Source: Nonomuraea indica (lineage in GTDB: Bacteria > Actinomycetota > Actinomycetes > Streptosporangiales > Streptosporangiaceae). From it: a stretch of 64,000 bases of DNA. Below are positions 18,484 through 27,182 of this stretch, piece by piece. Where the stretch lies: contig NZ_KZ559474.1 of the NCBI RefSeq assembly GCF_002850745.1, positions 62,001 to 126,000 on the forward strand, read 5' to 3'. Within the stretch, counting starts at the first letter, position 1. Each line of letters begins with the position of its first letter. Under the pieces are notes generated by a model that worked only from the letters and a program-made list of their open reading frames with translations, ran no database searches and was not told where the DNA came from. Position numbers and translations under genes: made by a program.

Positions 18484-19425
18484 CTAATCCTGCTGGTCAG
18501 CCTGGCCCAGCCGGGCGGCCCGCTCCGCCAGGCGAGCCTCACGCTGGCGGATCTTCTCCTCCCGCTCGCGGGCCTTCTCGGCCTCCTTGAGCAGGCGTTC
18601 ACGTTCCTTCTCGGCCTCCTTGAGCAGGCGCTCGCGCTCCTTGAGCTCGCGGACCCGAGCCTTCTCGGCCTCCCGCAGCTCGCGCAGGCGCGCCTTCTCG
18701 GCCTCGCGGAGCTCCTTCTCGCGGGCCTTGTCGAACTCGCGCAGCTCCTTCTCGCCGGTGCGCGGCCTGGCCACGCCGGAGGTGGGGATGCGGGTCATGG
18801 CGGTGATCGCCGGATGCGGGTTGAGACCCGTCAGGCCGTTCCAGGCGAGGTTGACGAGGTGGGCGGCGACCTCCTCGCGGGCCGGCTTTCGCACGTCGAG
18901 CCACCACTGCCCGGTCAGGGCCACCATGCCCACCAGCATCTGCGCGTACATGGGCGCCAGCTTGGGGTCGTAGCCGCGGGCGGCGAACTCGTCGGCGAGC
19001 ACGTCCTCGACCTGGCTGGCGATCTCGCTGATCAGGCTCGCGAACGTGCCCGTGCCCGAGGCGGCGTGGGAGTCGCGCACGAGGATGCGGAAGCCCTCGC
19101 TGCTCTCCTCGATGTAGCGCAGCAGCGCCAGCGCCGCCCGTTCGAGCTTGACCAGGGAGTGGGAGGCGGCGAGGGCCTCGGTGATCATGCTGAGCAGCTT
19201 CTGCATCTCGCGGTCGACGACGACCGCGTAGACGCCCTCCTTGCCGCCGAAGTGCTCGTAGACCACGGGTTTGGACACCTGGGCCGTCGCCGCTATCTCC
19301 TCGATGGAGGTCCCGTCGAACCCCTTCTCGGCGAACAGCGTGCGGCTGATGAGGATCAGCTGCTCTCTTCGCTCTCGTCCGGACATGCGTCTGCGGGATC
19401 GGGGCTCGGTCACGGTCTCCATCAT
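18484..19425 (-). CDS. TetR family regulator with long charged coiled-coil tail
   Basis: About 313 residues. The HTH lies near residues 37-58 (GTSIEEIAATAQVSKPVVYEHF). The ligand-binding helical domain runs to about 215. An extra ~90-residue tail follows, made of Lys/Glu/Arg/Leu repeats (EKELREAEKAR, ERLLKEAEK), predicted as a continuous helix; ordinary TetR proteins end before it. The gene follows the fatty-acid desaturase by 40 bases on the same strand. It probably controls desaturation in response to acyl-CoA or membrane state and may act on the tandem operators upstream of the desaturase; both points are inference. The start could also be 19422. Confidence 0.88.
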   Translation of the reverse strand: MMETVTEPRSRRRMSGRERREQLILISRTLFAEKGFDGTSIEEIAATAQVSKPVVYEHFGGKEGVYAVVVDREMQKLLSMITEALAASHSLVKLERAALALLRYIEESSEGFRILVRDSHAASGTGTFASLISEIASQVEDVLADEFAARGYDPKLAPMYAQMLVGMVALTGQWWLDVRKPAREEVAAHLVNLAWNGLTGLNPHPAITAMTRIPTSGVARPRTGEKELREFDKAREKELREAEKARLRELREAEKARVRELKERERLLKEAEKERERLLKEAEKAREREEKIRQREARLAERAARLGQADQQD

Positions 19426-19465
19426 GACGGTGCCGGATGAAGGACCGGTCACCGCGAGGTCGGCA

Positions 19466-20404
19466 TCAGGCAACCCGCTTCGCCGCCAGGCGCTCGGGGG
19501 TCGGCCAGCGCACATCATGGACCCATCCGAGGCGCTCGAAGATGCGGATGAGGCCGGCGCTGAGGTCGATCTGCCCCTTGAGCACGCCGTGGCGGGCGCA
19601 GGTGGGGTCGGAGTGGTGCAGGTTGTGCCACGACTCGCCGAAGGACGGGATGGCCAGCCACCAGACGTTGCGCGACTTGTCGCGCACCTGGAACTCCTCC
19701 TCGCCGAACACGTGGCAGATGGAGTTGATCGACCAGGTCACGTGGTGCAGCAGGCCGATGCGCACCAGTGAGCCCCAGAAGAACGCGGTCAGCGCGCCCT
19801 GCCAGGACCAGGTGAGGAGCCCGCCGAGGACGCCGGGCAGCAGGATCGAGGTGAGGGCCAGCGCCGGGAACCACTTGTGCAGCCTGACGACGTCCTCGTC
19901 CTTGCACAGGTCGGGGGCGTACTTCTCGCGGTTGGTCCGCTCGGCGTCGAACATCCAGCCCATGTGCGCGTAGAGCAGCCCCTTGGACATGGACTTGAAG
20001 CCCGGGCCGAAGCGCCACGGGGAGTGCGGGTCGCCCTCCTTGTCGGAGAACTTGTGGTGCTTGCGGTGGGTGGCCACCCAGTCGAGCACGGACATCTCCA
20101 GGGACAGGCTCCCCGCGATGCCGAGCGCGATCTTCAGCGGCCGCTTGGCCTTGAACGAGCCGTGCGTGAAGTAGCGGTGCAGCCCGACGGTCACGCCGAG
20201 TCCTGAGACGAGGTAGAAGACGGTCGCGATCGCGATGTCCGTCCAGCCGAGACCCCATCCCCAGGCGATGGGCACGGCGGCCGCGAACGCGACGAGGGGG
20301 AGGCCGACCACGAGCCCGAAGGTGACGAGCTCGGCCTTGGTGCGCGGTTCGGATTCGAAATCGGGCTTCGGTCCTGGTGTCGGACGTTCGGCGGTAACGG
20401 TCAT
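19466..20404 (-). CDS. Delta9-type acyl-CoA/acyl-lipid desaturase
   Basis: Membrane di-iron desaturase of 312 residues that introduces a double bond into a fatty-acyl chain. Three histidine boxes are visible: HRYFTH (76-81), HRKHH (113-117) and HNLHH near residue 256, with two pairs of hydrophobic segments. ATG 20404 is preceded by AGGAAGG at good spacing; a start further upstream at 20434 has no ribosome site. The next gene on the strand is the TetR regulator, giving a desaturase-regulator operon. Oxygen-dependent membrane-fluidity control is the likely role. Confidence 0.93.
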   Translation of the reverse strand: MTVTAERPTPGPKPDFESEPRTKAELVTFGLVVGLPLVAFAAAVPIAWGWGLGWTDIAIATVFYLVSGLGVTVGLHRYFTHGSFKAKRPLKIALGIAGSLSLEMSVLDWVATHRKHHKFSDKEGDPHSPWRFGPGFKSMSKGLLYAHMGWMFDAERTNREKYAPDLCKDEDVVRLHKWFPALALTSILLPGVLGGLLTWSWQGALTAFFWGSLVRIGLLHHVTWSINSICHVFGEEEFQVRDKSRNVWWLAIPSFGESWHNLHHSDPTCARHGVLKGQIDLSAGLIRIFERLGWVHDVRWPTPERLAAKRVA

Positions 20405-20428
20405 GTGGTGCCTTCCTGACGTGTATGA

Positions 20429-20472
20429 GGACAAATGTCCGGGCTACGCCACCGTAACCTACGCCATCGTAA
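20429..20472 (-). promoter_or_regulatory. Candidate operator cluster upstream of the desaturase-tetR operon
   Basis: A palindrome GGACA-N2-TGTCC occupies 20429-20440. Next to it are two tandem 15-base direct repeats (20443-20457, 20458-20472), each containing TACG-N4-CGTA, itself an inverted repeat. Position 25-70 bases upstream of the desaturase start suggests binding sites for the linked TetR protein or another fatty-acid regulator. This is pattern-based only. Confidence 0.5.
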
Positions 20473-20710
20473 GTAAGGAAGGCCTAAGAGGCGAATAGGT
20501 GATACGTAACGGCCCGCCGACCTACGTGAGTGGGTTCCGTGGCTTGCGCCGTTCTGGCCCGTCTGTTATGGGTCGGCCCTACCCGGGCCTTCTGGGGGTA
20601 ATCCTCCGGCCGTGACGTGACGGTGATCGGATGAGGCGGTATTGCGGACGCGCGACGCGGGCGGGCTCGGTATCGTAGGTGTGGGTCGGACGCCCTTGGT
20701 GTCCGATTAG

Positions 20711-20782
20711 TCCCGGATCGTCTAATCGGCAGGACAAGTGGTTTTGGTCCACTTTGTAGGGGTTCGAGTCCTCTTCCGGGAG
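20711..20782 (+). tRNA. tRNA-Gln (anticodon TTG)
   Basis: 72-base cloverleaf: acceptor TCCCGGA pairs with TCCGGGA, anticodon stem AGTGG/CCACT encloses loop TTTTGGT with anticodon TTG, and the T-loop is GTTCGAGTC. CCA is not encoded. The only gene of this kind near glmU; the rest of the 544-base gap 20405-20948 holds only promoter and leader sequence that I can see. Confidence 0.95.
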
Positions 20783-20948
20783 CTTCGGGCGCGGCCTGCG
20801 CGGGACCCCCGGACGACGGGAGGTATCCTCGCGGTGTCGGGAGGGTAGCCGCACGATGTGCCGGCTGCGGCGGACCGCTGAACGCGGCCCACCGCAACGG
20901 TGTGGTAGCCGCACCCCAGATCCGTCCAGTCACAGGGAGCCTCAGTCC

Positions 20949-22418
20949 GTGAGTGTGCCGCGCCCGGCCGCCGTGATCGTCCTCGCCGCCGGCGAGGGCA
21001 CCCGGATGAAGAGCCAGACCCCGAAAGTCCTGCACGAGGTGTGCGGTCGCGCGCTCGTCGACCACATGCTGCAGGCCGCCCGCGACCTCGGTCCCGAGCG
21101 GCTCATCGTCGTCATCGGCCACGCGCGCGAGCGCGTCGGCGCCCACCTCGAGCGAACCAGCCCCGACGCCCGCGCCGTCGTCCAGCGCGAGCAGCGCGGC
21201 ACCGGTCATGCCGTCCGGACCGTGCTGGAGGAGGTCGGCACGATCGCCGGCACCGTCCTGGTCACCTACGGCGATGTGCCGCTGCTGCGCGCCGAGACCC
21301 TCGCCGAGCTGCTGGGCCGGCACGCCGCCGACGGCAACGCCGTCACCGTGCTGACCGCCGAGGTGCCCGACCCGACCGGGTACGGGCGCATCATCCGCGA
21401 CTCCTCCGGCGCCGTCCTGAGGATCGTCGAGGAGAAGGACGCCACCCCCGAGCAGCGCGCCGTCAGGGAGATGAACTCCGGCATCTACGCCTTCGACGGC
21501 CTGCTCCTCGCCGACGCCGTCAAGCGCGTCTCCACCGACAACGCCCAGGGCGAGGAGTACCTCACCGACGTGCTCGCGATCCTGCGCGAGGACGGCCACC
21601 GCGTCGGCGCCCACATCGCAGCCGACTTCGCCGAGGTCGAGGGCGTCAACGACCGGGTGCAGCTCGCCCTGGCCCGCAAGGTGCTCAACCAGCGCCTGCT
21701 GGAGCGGCACATGCGCGCCGGCGTGACCATCGTCGACCCGGCCTCCACCTGGATCGACGTGGACGTGCGGATCGAGCCCGACACCGTCGTGCACCCCGCC
21801 ACCCAGCTGCACGGCGCCACCGTCATCGAGACCGGTGCCGAGGTCGGCCCCGCCACCACCCTCACCGACACCCGGGTCGGCCCCGGAGCCGTGGTGCGCA
21901 ACGCGGTCTGCGACCACGCCGTCGTGGGCCCCGGCGCCAGCGTCGGGCCGTACGCCTACCTGCGTCCGGGGACGGTGCTCGGCCGCGACGCCAAGGCCGG
22001 TACGTTCGTGGAGATGAAGAACACCCAGGTCGGCGACCGGTCCAAGGTGCCGCACCTGTCCTACGCGGGGGACGCCACGATCGGCGCCGACGCCAACATC
22101 GGCGCGTCGGTGATCTTCGTCAACTACGACGGCGTCGACAAGCATCGCAGCACCGTGGGCGACGGCGCGTTCGTCGGGTGCGACACCATGCTCGTCGGGC
22201 CGGTGAACGTCGGCGACGGCGCCTACACGGCGGCCGGCTCGGTGATCGACACCGACGTGCCCCCGGGCGCGATCGGCGTGGCCCGCGCGCGGCAGCGCAA
22301 CATCGAGACGTGGGTGCTGCGCAGGCGCGCGGGCACCAAGTCGGCGGCGGCGGCCGAGCGGGCGCTGGCCGAGCGACACGCGGCGGAGCAACACCAGCAT
22401 CGGGAGAACAGTTCATGA
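20949..22418 (+). CDS. glmU: Bifunctional GlcNAc-1-phosphate uridyltransferase / GlcN-1-phosphate acetyltransferase
   Basis: Makes UDP-GlcNAc for peptidoglycan and other glycans. 489 residues from GTG 20949, which AGGGAG precedes by 9 bases. The N-terminal pyrophosphorylase has AAGEGTRMKSQTPKVLH and VTYGDVPLL. The C-terminal left-handed beta-helix has hexapeptide repeats (such as VGPGASVGPYAYLRPG) and the acetyltransferase segment VEMKNTQVGDRSKVPHLSYAGDA. The stop overlaps the prs start (ATGA), a classic glmU-prs operon. A TATCCT element near 20823 may be the promoter -10. Confidence 0.96.
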   Translation: MSVPRPAAVIVLAAGEGTRMKSQTPKVLHEVCGRALVDHMLQAARDLGPERLIVVIGHARERVGAHLERTSPDARAVVQREQRGTGHAVRTVLEEVGTIAGTVLVTYGDVPLLRAETLAELLGRHAADGNAVTVLTAEVPDPTGYGRIIRDSSGAVLRIVEEKDATPEQRAVREMNSGIYAFDGLLLADAVKRVSTDNAQGEEYLTDVLAILREDGHRVGAHIAADFAEVEGVNDRVQLALARKVLNQRLLERHMRAGVTIVDPASTWIDVDVRIEPDTVVHPATQLHGATVIETGAEVGPATTLTDTRVGPGAVVRNAVCDHAVVGPGASVGPYAYLRPGTVLGRDAKAGTFVEMKNTQVGDRSKVPHLSYAGDATIGADANIGASVIFVNYDGVDKHRSTVGDGAFVGCDTMLVGPVNVGDGAYTAAGSVIDTDVPPGAIGVARARQRNIETWVLRRRAGTKSAAAAERALAERHAAEQHQHRENSS

Positions 22419-23392
22419 CCAGCATCAAGCAGCCGGGCGAGAAGAACCTCATGCTCTTCTCCGGCCGGGCCTACCCCGAGCTGGCCGAGGAGGTCGCCCA
22501 GCACGTCGGCGTCTCCCTCACCCCCACCAAACTCGTCGACTTCGCCAACGGCGAGATCTACGCGCGTTACCTCGAGTCCGTACGAGGGTGCGACGCCTTC
22601 GTGATCCAGAGCCACACCCGGCCCATCAACCAGTGGATCATGGAGCAGCTCATCATGGTCGACGCGCTCAAGCGGGCCTCCGCCAAGCGCATCACCGTGG
22701 TCATGCCGTTCTTCGGCTACGCCCGGCAGGACAAGAAGGGCCGCGGACGCGAGCCGATCACGGCCCGGCTCATGGCCGACATGTTCAAGACCGCCGGCGC
22801 CGACCGGCTGATGTCCATCGACCTGCACACCTCGCAGATCCAGGGCTTCTTCGACGGCCCCGTCGACCACCTGTTCGCCATGCCGGTGCTGGAGAGCTAC
22901 CTGAAGAACAAGCTCGACCTGGCCAGCACCACGGTCGTCTCGCCCGACACCGGGCGCGTGCGGCTGTCGGAGCGCTGGGCCGACACGCTCGGCACGCCCA
23001 TGGCCTTCATCCACAAGCGGCGCGACCTCGACGTGGCCAACTCCGTGAAGGTCAGCGAGGTCGTCGGCAAGGTACGCGGACGCACCTGCGTGCTGATCGA
23101 CGACATGATCGACACCGCGGGCACGATCTGCAAGGCCGCCGACGCCCTCTACGAGCAGGGCGCCACCAACGTGATCGTCGCCGCCACCCACGCCGTCTTC
23201 TCCGAGCCGGCCGTCGACCGGCTCAAGAACTCCCGCATCAGCGAGGTCATCGTCACCAACACGCTGCCGCTGCCCGAGACCAGCCGCTTCGACAAGCTGA
23301 CGGTCCTGTCCATCGCGCCGCTGATCGCCCGCGCGATCACCGAGGTCTTCACCGACGGCTCGGTCACGAGCATGTTCGAGGGCGACACCTGA
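22415..23392 (+). CDS. prs: Ribose-phosphate pyrophosphokinase
   Basis: Makes PRPP from ribose 5-phosphate and ATP for nucleotides, His and Trp. 325 residues, class I family. FANGEIYARY, PFFGYARQDKKGRGREPI (flexible loop), DLHTSQIQGFF and the PRPP-binding CVLIDDMIDTAGTI are all present. ATG overlaps the glmU stop by four bases, implying translational coupling. Confidence 0.97.
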   Translation: MTSIKQPGEKNLMLFSGRAYPELAEEVAQHVGVSLTPTKLVDFANGEIYARYLESVRGCDAFVIQSHTRPINQWIMEQLIMVDALKRASAKRITVVMPFFGYARQDKKGRGREPITARLMADMFKTAGADRLMSIDLHTSQIQGFFDGPVDHLFAMPVLESYLKNKLDLASTTVVSPDTGRVRLSERWADTLGTPMAFIHKRRDLDVANSVKVSEVVGKVRGRTCVLIDDMIDTAGTICKAADALYEQGATNVIVAATHAVFSEPAVDRLKNSRISEVIVTNTLPLPETSRFDKLTVLSIAPLIARAITEVFTDGSVTSMFEGDT

Positions 23393-23540
23393 GCCGGCGG
23401 AGCCGGGCGCCTCGCCTGACGCGGAGCCCGGCCTGCCGGTAGGCGGTAGACTAGAACGGTTGCGCTCGTAACGCCTTCCGCTAGGGCGGGTGAGGGAGAG
23501 CGCCGCACCTTCGATCCCCGACGCATCCCTAGGAGATGTC

Positions 23541-24167
23541 ATGTCCGAAGTACGCATCGCAGCCGAGCAGCGCACCACGTTCGGCAAGGGCGCCGCTCGC
23601 AAGATCCGGCGCGCCGACAAGGTCCCGGCCGTCCTCTACGGACACGGCATCGAGCCCAAGCACCTGACCCTGCCCGGCCACGAGGTGCTCCTCGCCCTGC
23701 GCACGCCCAACGTGCTGATCCGCCTCAAGGGCGAGGGCGTCGACGAGCTGGCCCTGCCCAAGGGCGTGCAGCGCGACCCGATCAAGGGCTTCGTCGAGCA
23801 CGTCGACCTGCTCCTGGTCAAGCGCGGCGAGAAGGTCACCGTCGAGATCCCGGTCACCACCGTCGGCGACGTCCAGTCCGACGGCATGCTCGACCAGCAG
23901 CTCGTCGCCATCGCGGTCGAGGCCGAGGCCACCAACATCCCGACCGGTGTCGAGGTCGACGTCGAGGGCATGGAGATCGGCGCCGTGGTCACCGCCGGCG
24001 ACCTCAAGCTGCCCGAGGGCGCCACGCTGTCCGCCGACGCCGACGCCGTGGTCCTGCACGTGATCAACAAGCAGACCGAGTCGCTCGCCGAGGAGGCCGC
24101 CGAGGGCGAGGCCGCCGAGGCCCCCGAGGCCGGCGAGGGCGAGAGCGCCGAGGCCGCCGCCGAGTAA
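23541..24167 (+). CDS. rplY: 50S ribosomal protein L25/general stress protein Ctc
   Basis: Binds 5S rRNA on the large subunit. 208 residues with the L25 N-terminal domain (AEQRTTFGKGAARKIRR, VPAVLYGHG) and the TL5/CTC beta domain, ending in a highly acidic Glu/Ala tail of about 25 residues. ATG 23541 has AGGAGA 5 bases upstream; the frame further upstream is leader. The 148-base gap after prs contains GGTAGACTAGAAC, a possible promoter, so transcription probably restarts here. Confidence 0.95.
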   Translation: MSEVRIAAEQRTTFGKGAARKIRRADKVPAVLYGHGIEPKHLTLPGHEVLLALRTPNVLIRLKGEGVDELALPKGVQRDPIKGFVEHVDLLLVKRGEKVTVEIPVTTVGDVQSDGMLDQQLVAIAVEAEATNIPTGVEVDVEGMEIGAVVTAGDLKLPEGATLSADADAVVLHVINKQTESLAEEAAEGEAAEAPEAGEGESAEAAAE

Positions 24168-24175
24168 CGCTTCAC

Positions 24176-24210
24176 CGACGGGGCAGCCGGCACGGTCGGC
24201 TGCCCCGTCG
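24176..24210 (+). terminator. 14-bp perfect stem-loop between rplY and pth
   Basis: CGACGGGGCAGCCG (24176-24189) and its exact complement (24197-24210) enclose a 7-base loop. There is no T-run and the pth ribosome site starts only a few bases later. It is either a GC-only terminator/attenuator for the rplY transcript or an RNA-processing hairpin. Confidence 0.6.
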
Positions 24211-24227
24211 CCGTCCGAGGGGAACTC

Positions 24228-24812
24228 ATGGACCGCTGGCTCATCGTCGGGTTGGGCAACCCGGGCTCCGAATACGCGGGCAACCGGCACAACGCCGGCT
24301 TCATGACGCTCGACGAGCTCGCCGCGCGGGCCGGGGGGCGGTTCAAGGCGCACAAGAGCCGCGCCGAGGTGCTGGAGACCCGCGCCGCGGTGCTGGCCAA
24401 GCCGCTCACCTTCATGAACCTGTCGGGTGGTCCCGTCAAGGCCCTCTCCGACTTCTACAAGATCGGCCCCGACCGGCTGGTCGTCGTGCACGACGAGCTC
24501 GACATCCCCTACGGCGCGCTGCGCGCCAAGCTGGGCGGCGGCGACAACGGCCACAACGGCCTCAAGTCGATCACCAAATCGCTCGGCACCCGCGACTACC
24601 TCCGCGTCCGCTTCGGCATCGGCCGCCCGCCCGGCCGCATGGACCCGGCCGCCTTCGTGCTGCGCGACTTCGCCACCGCCGAGCGCAAGGACCTGCCCTT
24701 CCTCGTGGACCGGGCCGCGGACGTGGTCGAGTCGCTGATGCAGCACGGCCTCGAAGCGACCCAGAACGAGTACCACCGGGCAGACCTTAAGATTTCCGGC
24801 CCTCCTCGCTGA
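24228..24812 (+). CDS. pth: Peptidyl-tRNA hydrolase
   Basis: Recycles peptidyl-tRNA. 194 residues. VGLGNPGSEYAGNRHNAGF carries the catalytic His (residue 21). TFMNLSGGPV, VHDELDIPYG and GGGDNGHNGLKSI are also intact. ATG is preceded by GAGGGG. In many bacteria mfd follows directly; here about 19.5 kb of polysaccharide genes intervene, which marks an accessory insertion point. Confidence 0.96.
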   Translation: MDRWLIVGLGNPGSEYAGNRHNAGFMTLDELAARAGGRFKAHKSRAEVLETRAAVLAKPLTFMNLSGGPVKALSDFYKIGPDRLVVVHDELDIPYGALRAKLGGGDNGHNGLKSITKSLGTRDYLRVRFGIGRPPGRMDPAAFVLRDFATAERKDLPFLVDRAADVVESLMQHGLEATQNEYHRADLKISGPPR

Positions 24813-24904
24813 TCCCCGCATAGGTTCGTTCCAGCCTTCTCGCCACTGCGCAACGCTACGATCTGGTGACTGTCTGCTGATGTCCGGTCACGGGGAGGCG
24901 CGCG

Positions 24905-26365
24905 TTGAACGACGGCGAAGTGCTGATGACCGTCGTCGGCTCCGGGCCTGACCCCGCCTGGCGGGTCGGCCCACGTCTGCCGGCCTGGGTGCGGGCCTAC
25001 CGCACGCGGGCCGTGGTGTCCGACTTTCTGGGCGCGGGGGTGGGGGCCGCGGCGGCCTTCCTGCTCAGGTTCGGCGGCCCTACCGCGTACGCGGCGCCGT
25101 ACCTGCTGGTCAGCGCGGCGCTCCCGTGGGTGTGGATCGGCGCGGTGGCGCTCAACCGCGCCTACGAGCCGCGCATGATCGGCATCGGGTCCGAGGAGTT
25201 CCGCCGCGTTCTGCAGTGCGGGGTCGCGCTGATCGCCATCACCGCCATCGGCTCGTACGTCAGCAAGACCGACGTCGCCCGCGGCTACGTGGTGCTCGCC
25301 CTGCCGCTGGTCACCCTGCTCACCCTCGTGCTCCGGTACGGCCTGCGCCGCTCGCTGCACCGGCGGCGCGCCGGCGGGGCGTGCATGCGGCGGGTGGTGG
25401 CCGTGGGCCACGCCGCCTCGATCGCCGAACTGGTGCACCTGTTCCGCAAGGAACGCCACCACGGCATGGAGATCGTCGCCGCCTGCCTGCCCGGCGACGC
25501 GCCCGGCGAGAAGATCGCCGGCGTGCCGGTCGCCGGCGACTTCTGCGACGTGCCGCTGGTGGTCGGTCAGACCGGCGCCGACACCGTCGCCGTGCTGGCC
25601 TGTCCCGAGATGGACGGCGTGGCGCTGCGGCGGCTGGCCTGGCGGCTGGAACGCACCGACACCGAGCTGGTCGTCGCCCCCGCCCTGATGGAGGTGGCCG
25701 GGCCGCGCACCACCATCAGGCCCGCCGCCGGGCTGCCGCTGCTGCACGTCGAGCACCCCGAGCTGACCGGTGTCCGGCAGCTCGTCAAGAACGTCTTCGA
25801 CCGGGTGGTGGCCGCCGCGCTGCTGGTGCTGCTGTCGCCGCTGCTCCTGGCCCTGGCCGTTGCGGTGCGCACCACCAGCCCGGGGCCGGCGCTGTTCCGG
25901 CAGACGCGGGTGGGCAAGGGCGGCACGCTGTTCACCATCGTGAAGTTCCGCACCATGCGGCGCGGCTCCGAGGAGGCGAAGATCACCCTGGTCAGCGACG
26001 GTGACGGCGTCCTGTTCAAGGTCCGCAACGATCCGCGGGTCACCCCGCTGGGGGCGTTCATGCGGCGCCATTCGCTCGACGAGCTGCCCCAGCTCATCAA
26101 CGTGGTCCTCGGCCACATGTCGCTGGTGGGCCCCCGCCCGCCGCTGCCCGAGGAGGTCGCCCGCTACGGCGACGACGTGCGCAGGAGACTGCTCGTCCGG
26201 CCGGGTCTGACCGGACTGTGGCAGGTCAGCGGCAGGTCGGACCTGTCGTGGGAGGAATCGGTGCGGCTGGACCTGCGTTACGTGGAGAACTGGTCCCTCA
26301 CGCTCGACCTCCAGATCCTGTGGAAGACTTGGTCGGCCGTCGCCCGCGGGCAAGGAGCTTACTGA
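24905..26365 (+). CDS. Polyprenyl phosphate hexose-1-phosphate transferase (WbaP/WcaJ-type initiating sugar transferase)
   Basis: Membrane enzyme that moves sugar-1-phosphate to undecaprenyl phosphate and so starts repeat-unit assembly. 486 residues from TTG 24905 (GGGGAGG six bases upstream). Four N-terminal hydrophobic segments (about 38-145) and a CoA-binding-like middle domain are followed by the bacterial sugar transferase domain (about 295-486). That domain has VKNVFDRVVAA, TIVKFRTMR, RRHSLDELPQLINVV, LVGPRPPLP and RPGLTGLWQVSGRS. It opens the island and overlaps cysQ by one base. Sugar specificity cannot be read. Confidence 0.93.
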   Translation: MNDGEVLMTVVGSGPDPAWRVGPRLPAWVRAYRTRAVVSDFLGAGVGAAAAFLLRFGGPTAYAAPYLLVSAALPWVWIGAVALNRAYEPRMIGIGSEEFRRVLQCGVALIAITAIGSYVSKTDVARGYVVLALPLVTLLTLVLRYGLRRSLHRRRAGGACMRRVVAVGHAASIAELVHLFRKERHHGMEIVAACLPGDAPGEKIAGVPVAGDFCDVPLVVGQTGADTVAVLACPEMDGVALRRLAWRLERTDTELVVAPALMEVAGPRTTIRPAAGLPLLHVEHPELTGVRQLVKNVFDRVVAAALLVLLSPLLLALAVAVRTTSPGPALFRQTRVGKGGTLFTIVKFRTMRRGSEEAKITLVSDGDGVLFKVRNDPRVTPLGAFMRRHSLDELPQLINVVLGHMSLVGPRPPLPEEVARYGDDVRRRLLVRPGLTGLWQVSGRSDLSWEESVRLDLRYVENWSLTLDLQILWKTWSAVARGQGAY

Positions 26366-27129
26366 TGACGTTTCGTGACGACCACGCTCTCGCCGCCGGC
26401 CTGGCGTCCGAGGCCGGAGAGCGGCTGCTGGCCGTACGCGCGCGGGAGGGCTTCGCCGACGCGGCCGCCCTGCGCGCCGCCGGCGACCGCGAGTCCCACG
26501 TCTTCCTCATGGCGGCGCTGGCGCGGCTGCGGCCGAGTGACCGGGTGCTGTCGGAGGAGGCGACCAGGGAGGAGCGCCTCGACCCGCGCCGGCTCGAAGC
26601 CGACCGGGTGTGGATCATCGACCCGCTCGACGGCACGCGCGAGTTCTCCGAGGAGGGCAGGTCCGACTGGGCCGTGCACGTGGCCCTGTGGGAGGGCGGC
26701 GCGCTGAGCGCCGGAGCGGTCGCGCTGCCCGCCCAGGGGCGCACCCTCAACACGGCCGAGCCGCCCAAGCTGCCCGCCTACCAGGACGGGCGGTTCCGCA
26801 TCGCGGTCAGCCGCACGCGGCCGCCCGAGTTCGTGCGCAACCTGGCCGACCTCGTCGGCGCCGAGCTGGTGCCCATCGGCTCGGCCGGCGCGAAGATCTC
26901 CGCGGTGCTCACCGGCGAGGTCGAGGCGTACGTCCACGCGGGCGGCCAGTACGAGTGGGACTCCGCCGCTCCGGTGGCCGTCGCGCAGGCCGCGGGAGCC
27001 CACGCGAGCAGGATCGACGGCGCGGCGCTGACCTACAACCAGGCTGACCCCTCACTACCGGATATCCTGGTTTCCCTACCCGAGTTGGCGACTACCCTGC
27101 TGGCCGGGATTCGCGACCTGCACCGCTGA
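26365..27129 (+). CDS. cysQ: 3'(2'),5'-bisphosphate nucleotidase (CysQ-like)
   Basis: Removes 3'-phosphoadenosine 5'-phosphate (PAP), the by-product of sulfotransferases. 254 residues of the inositol monophosphatase fold with metal-binding LSEEAT (Glu near 70) and DPLDGTREF near residues 86-94; the C-terminal motif is YEWDSAAPVAVAQAAG. ATG at 26365 overlaps the upstream stop (TGATG) and AAGGAG precedes it. Its position between the priming transferase and cysDN ties PAP removal to polysaccharide sulfation, though it could also serve assimilation. Confidence 0.9.
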   Translation: MTFRDDHALAAGLASEAGERLLAVRAREGFADAAALRAAGDRESHVFLMAALARLRPSDRVLSEEATREERLDPRRLEADRVWIIDPLDGTREFSEEGRSDWAVHVALWEGGALSAGAVALPAQGRTLNTAEPPKLPAYQDGRFRIAVSRTRPPEFVRNLADLVGAELVPIGSAGAKISAVLTGEVEAYVHAGGQYEWDSAAPVAVAQAAGAHASRIDGAALTYNQADPSLPDILVSLPELATTLLAGIRDLHR

Positions 27130-27182
27130 CCTGACCCGACTGCCGACCGACCCGCACCGCCCCAACGCCGGAGGAAGCTCCC

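Noticed and set aside
20783..20948. Riboswitch in the glmU leader
   Set aside because: I could not build the core of any known riboswitch class, including glmS-type, from this leader.
21041..22414. Extension of prs upstream through glmU
   Set aside because: Off-frame reading of glmU; prs homology begins at ATG 22415.
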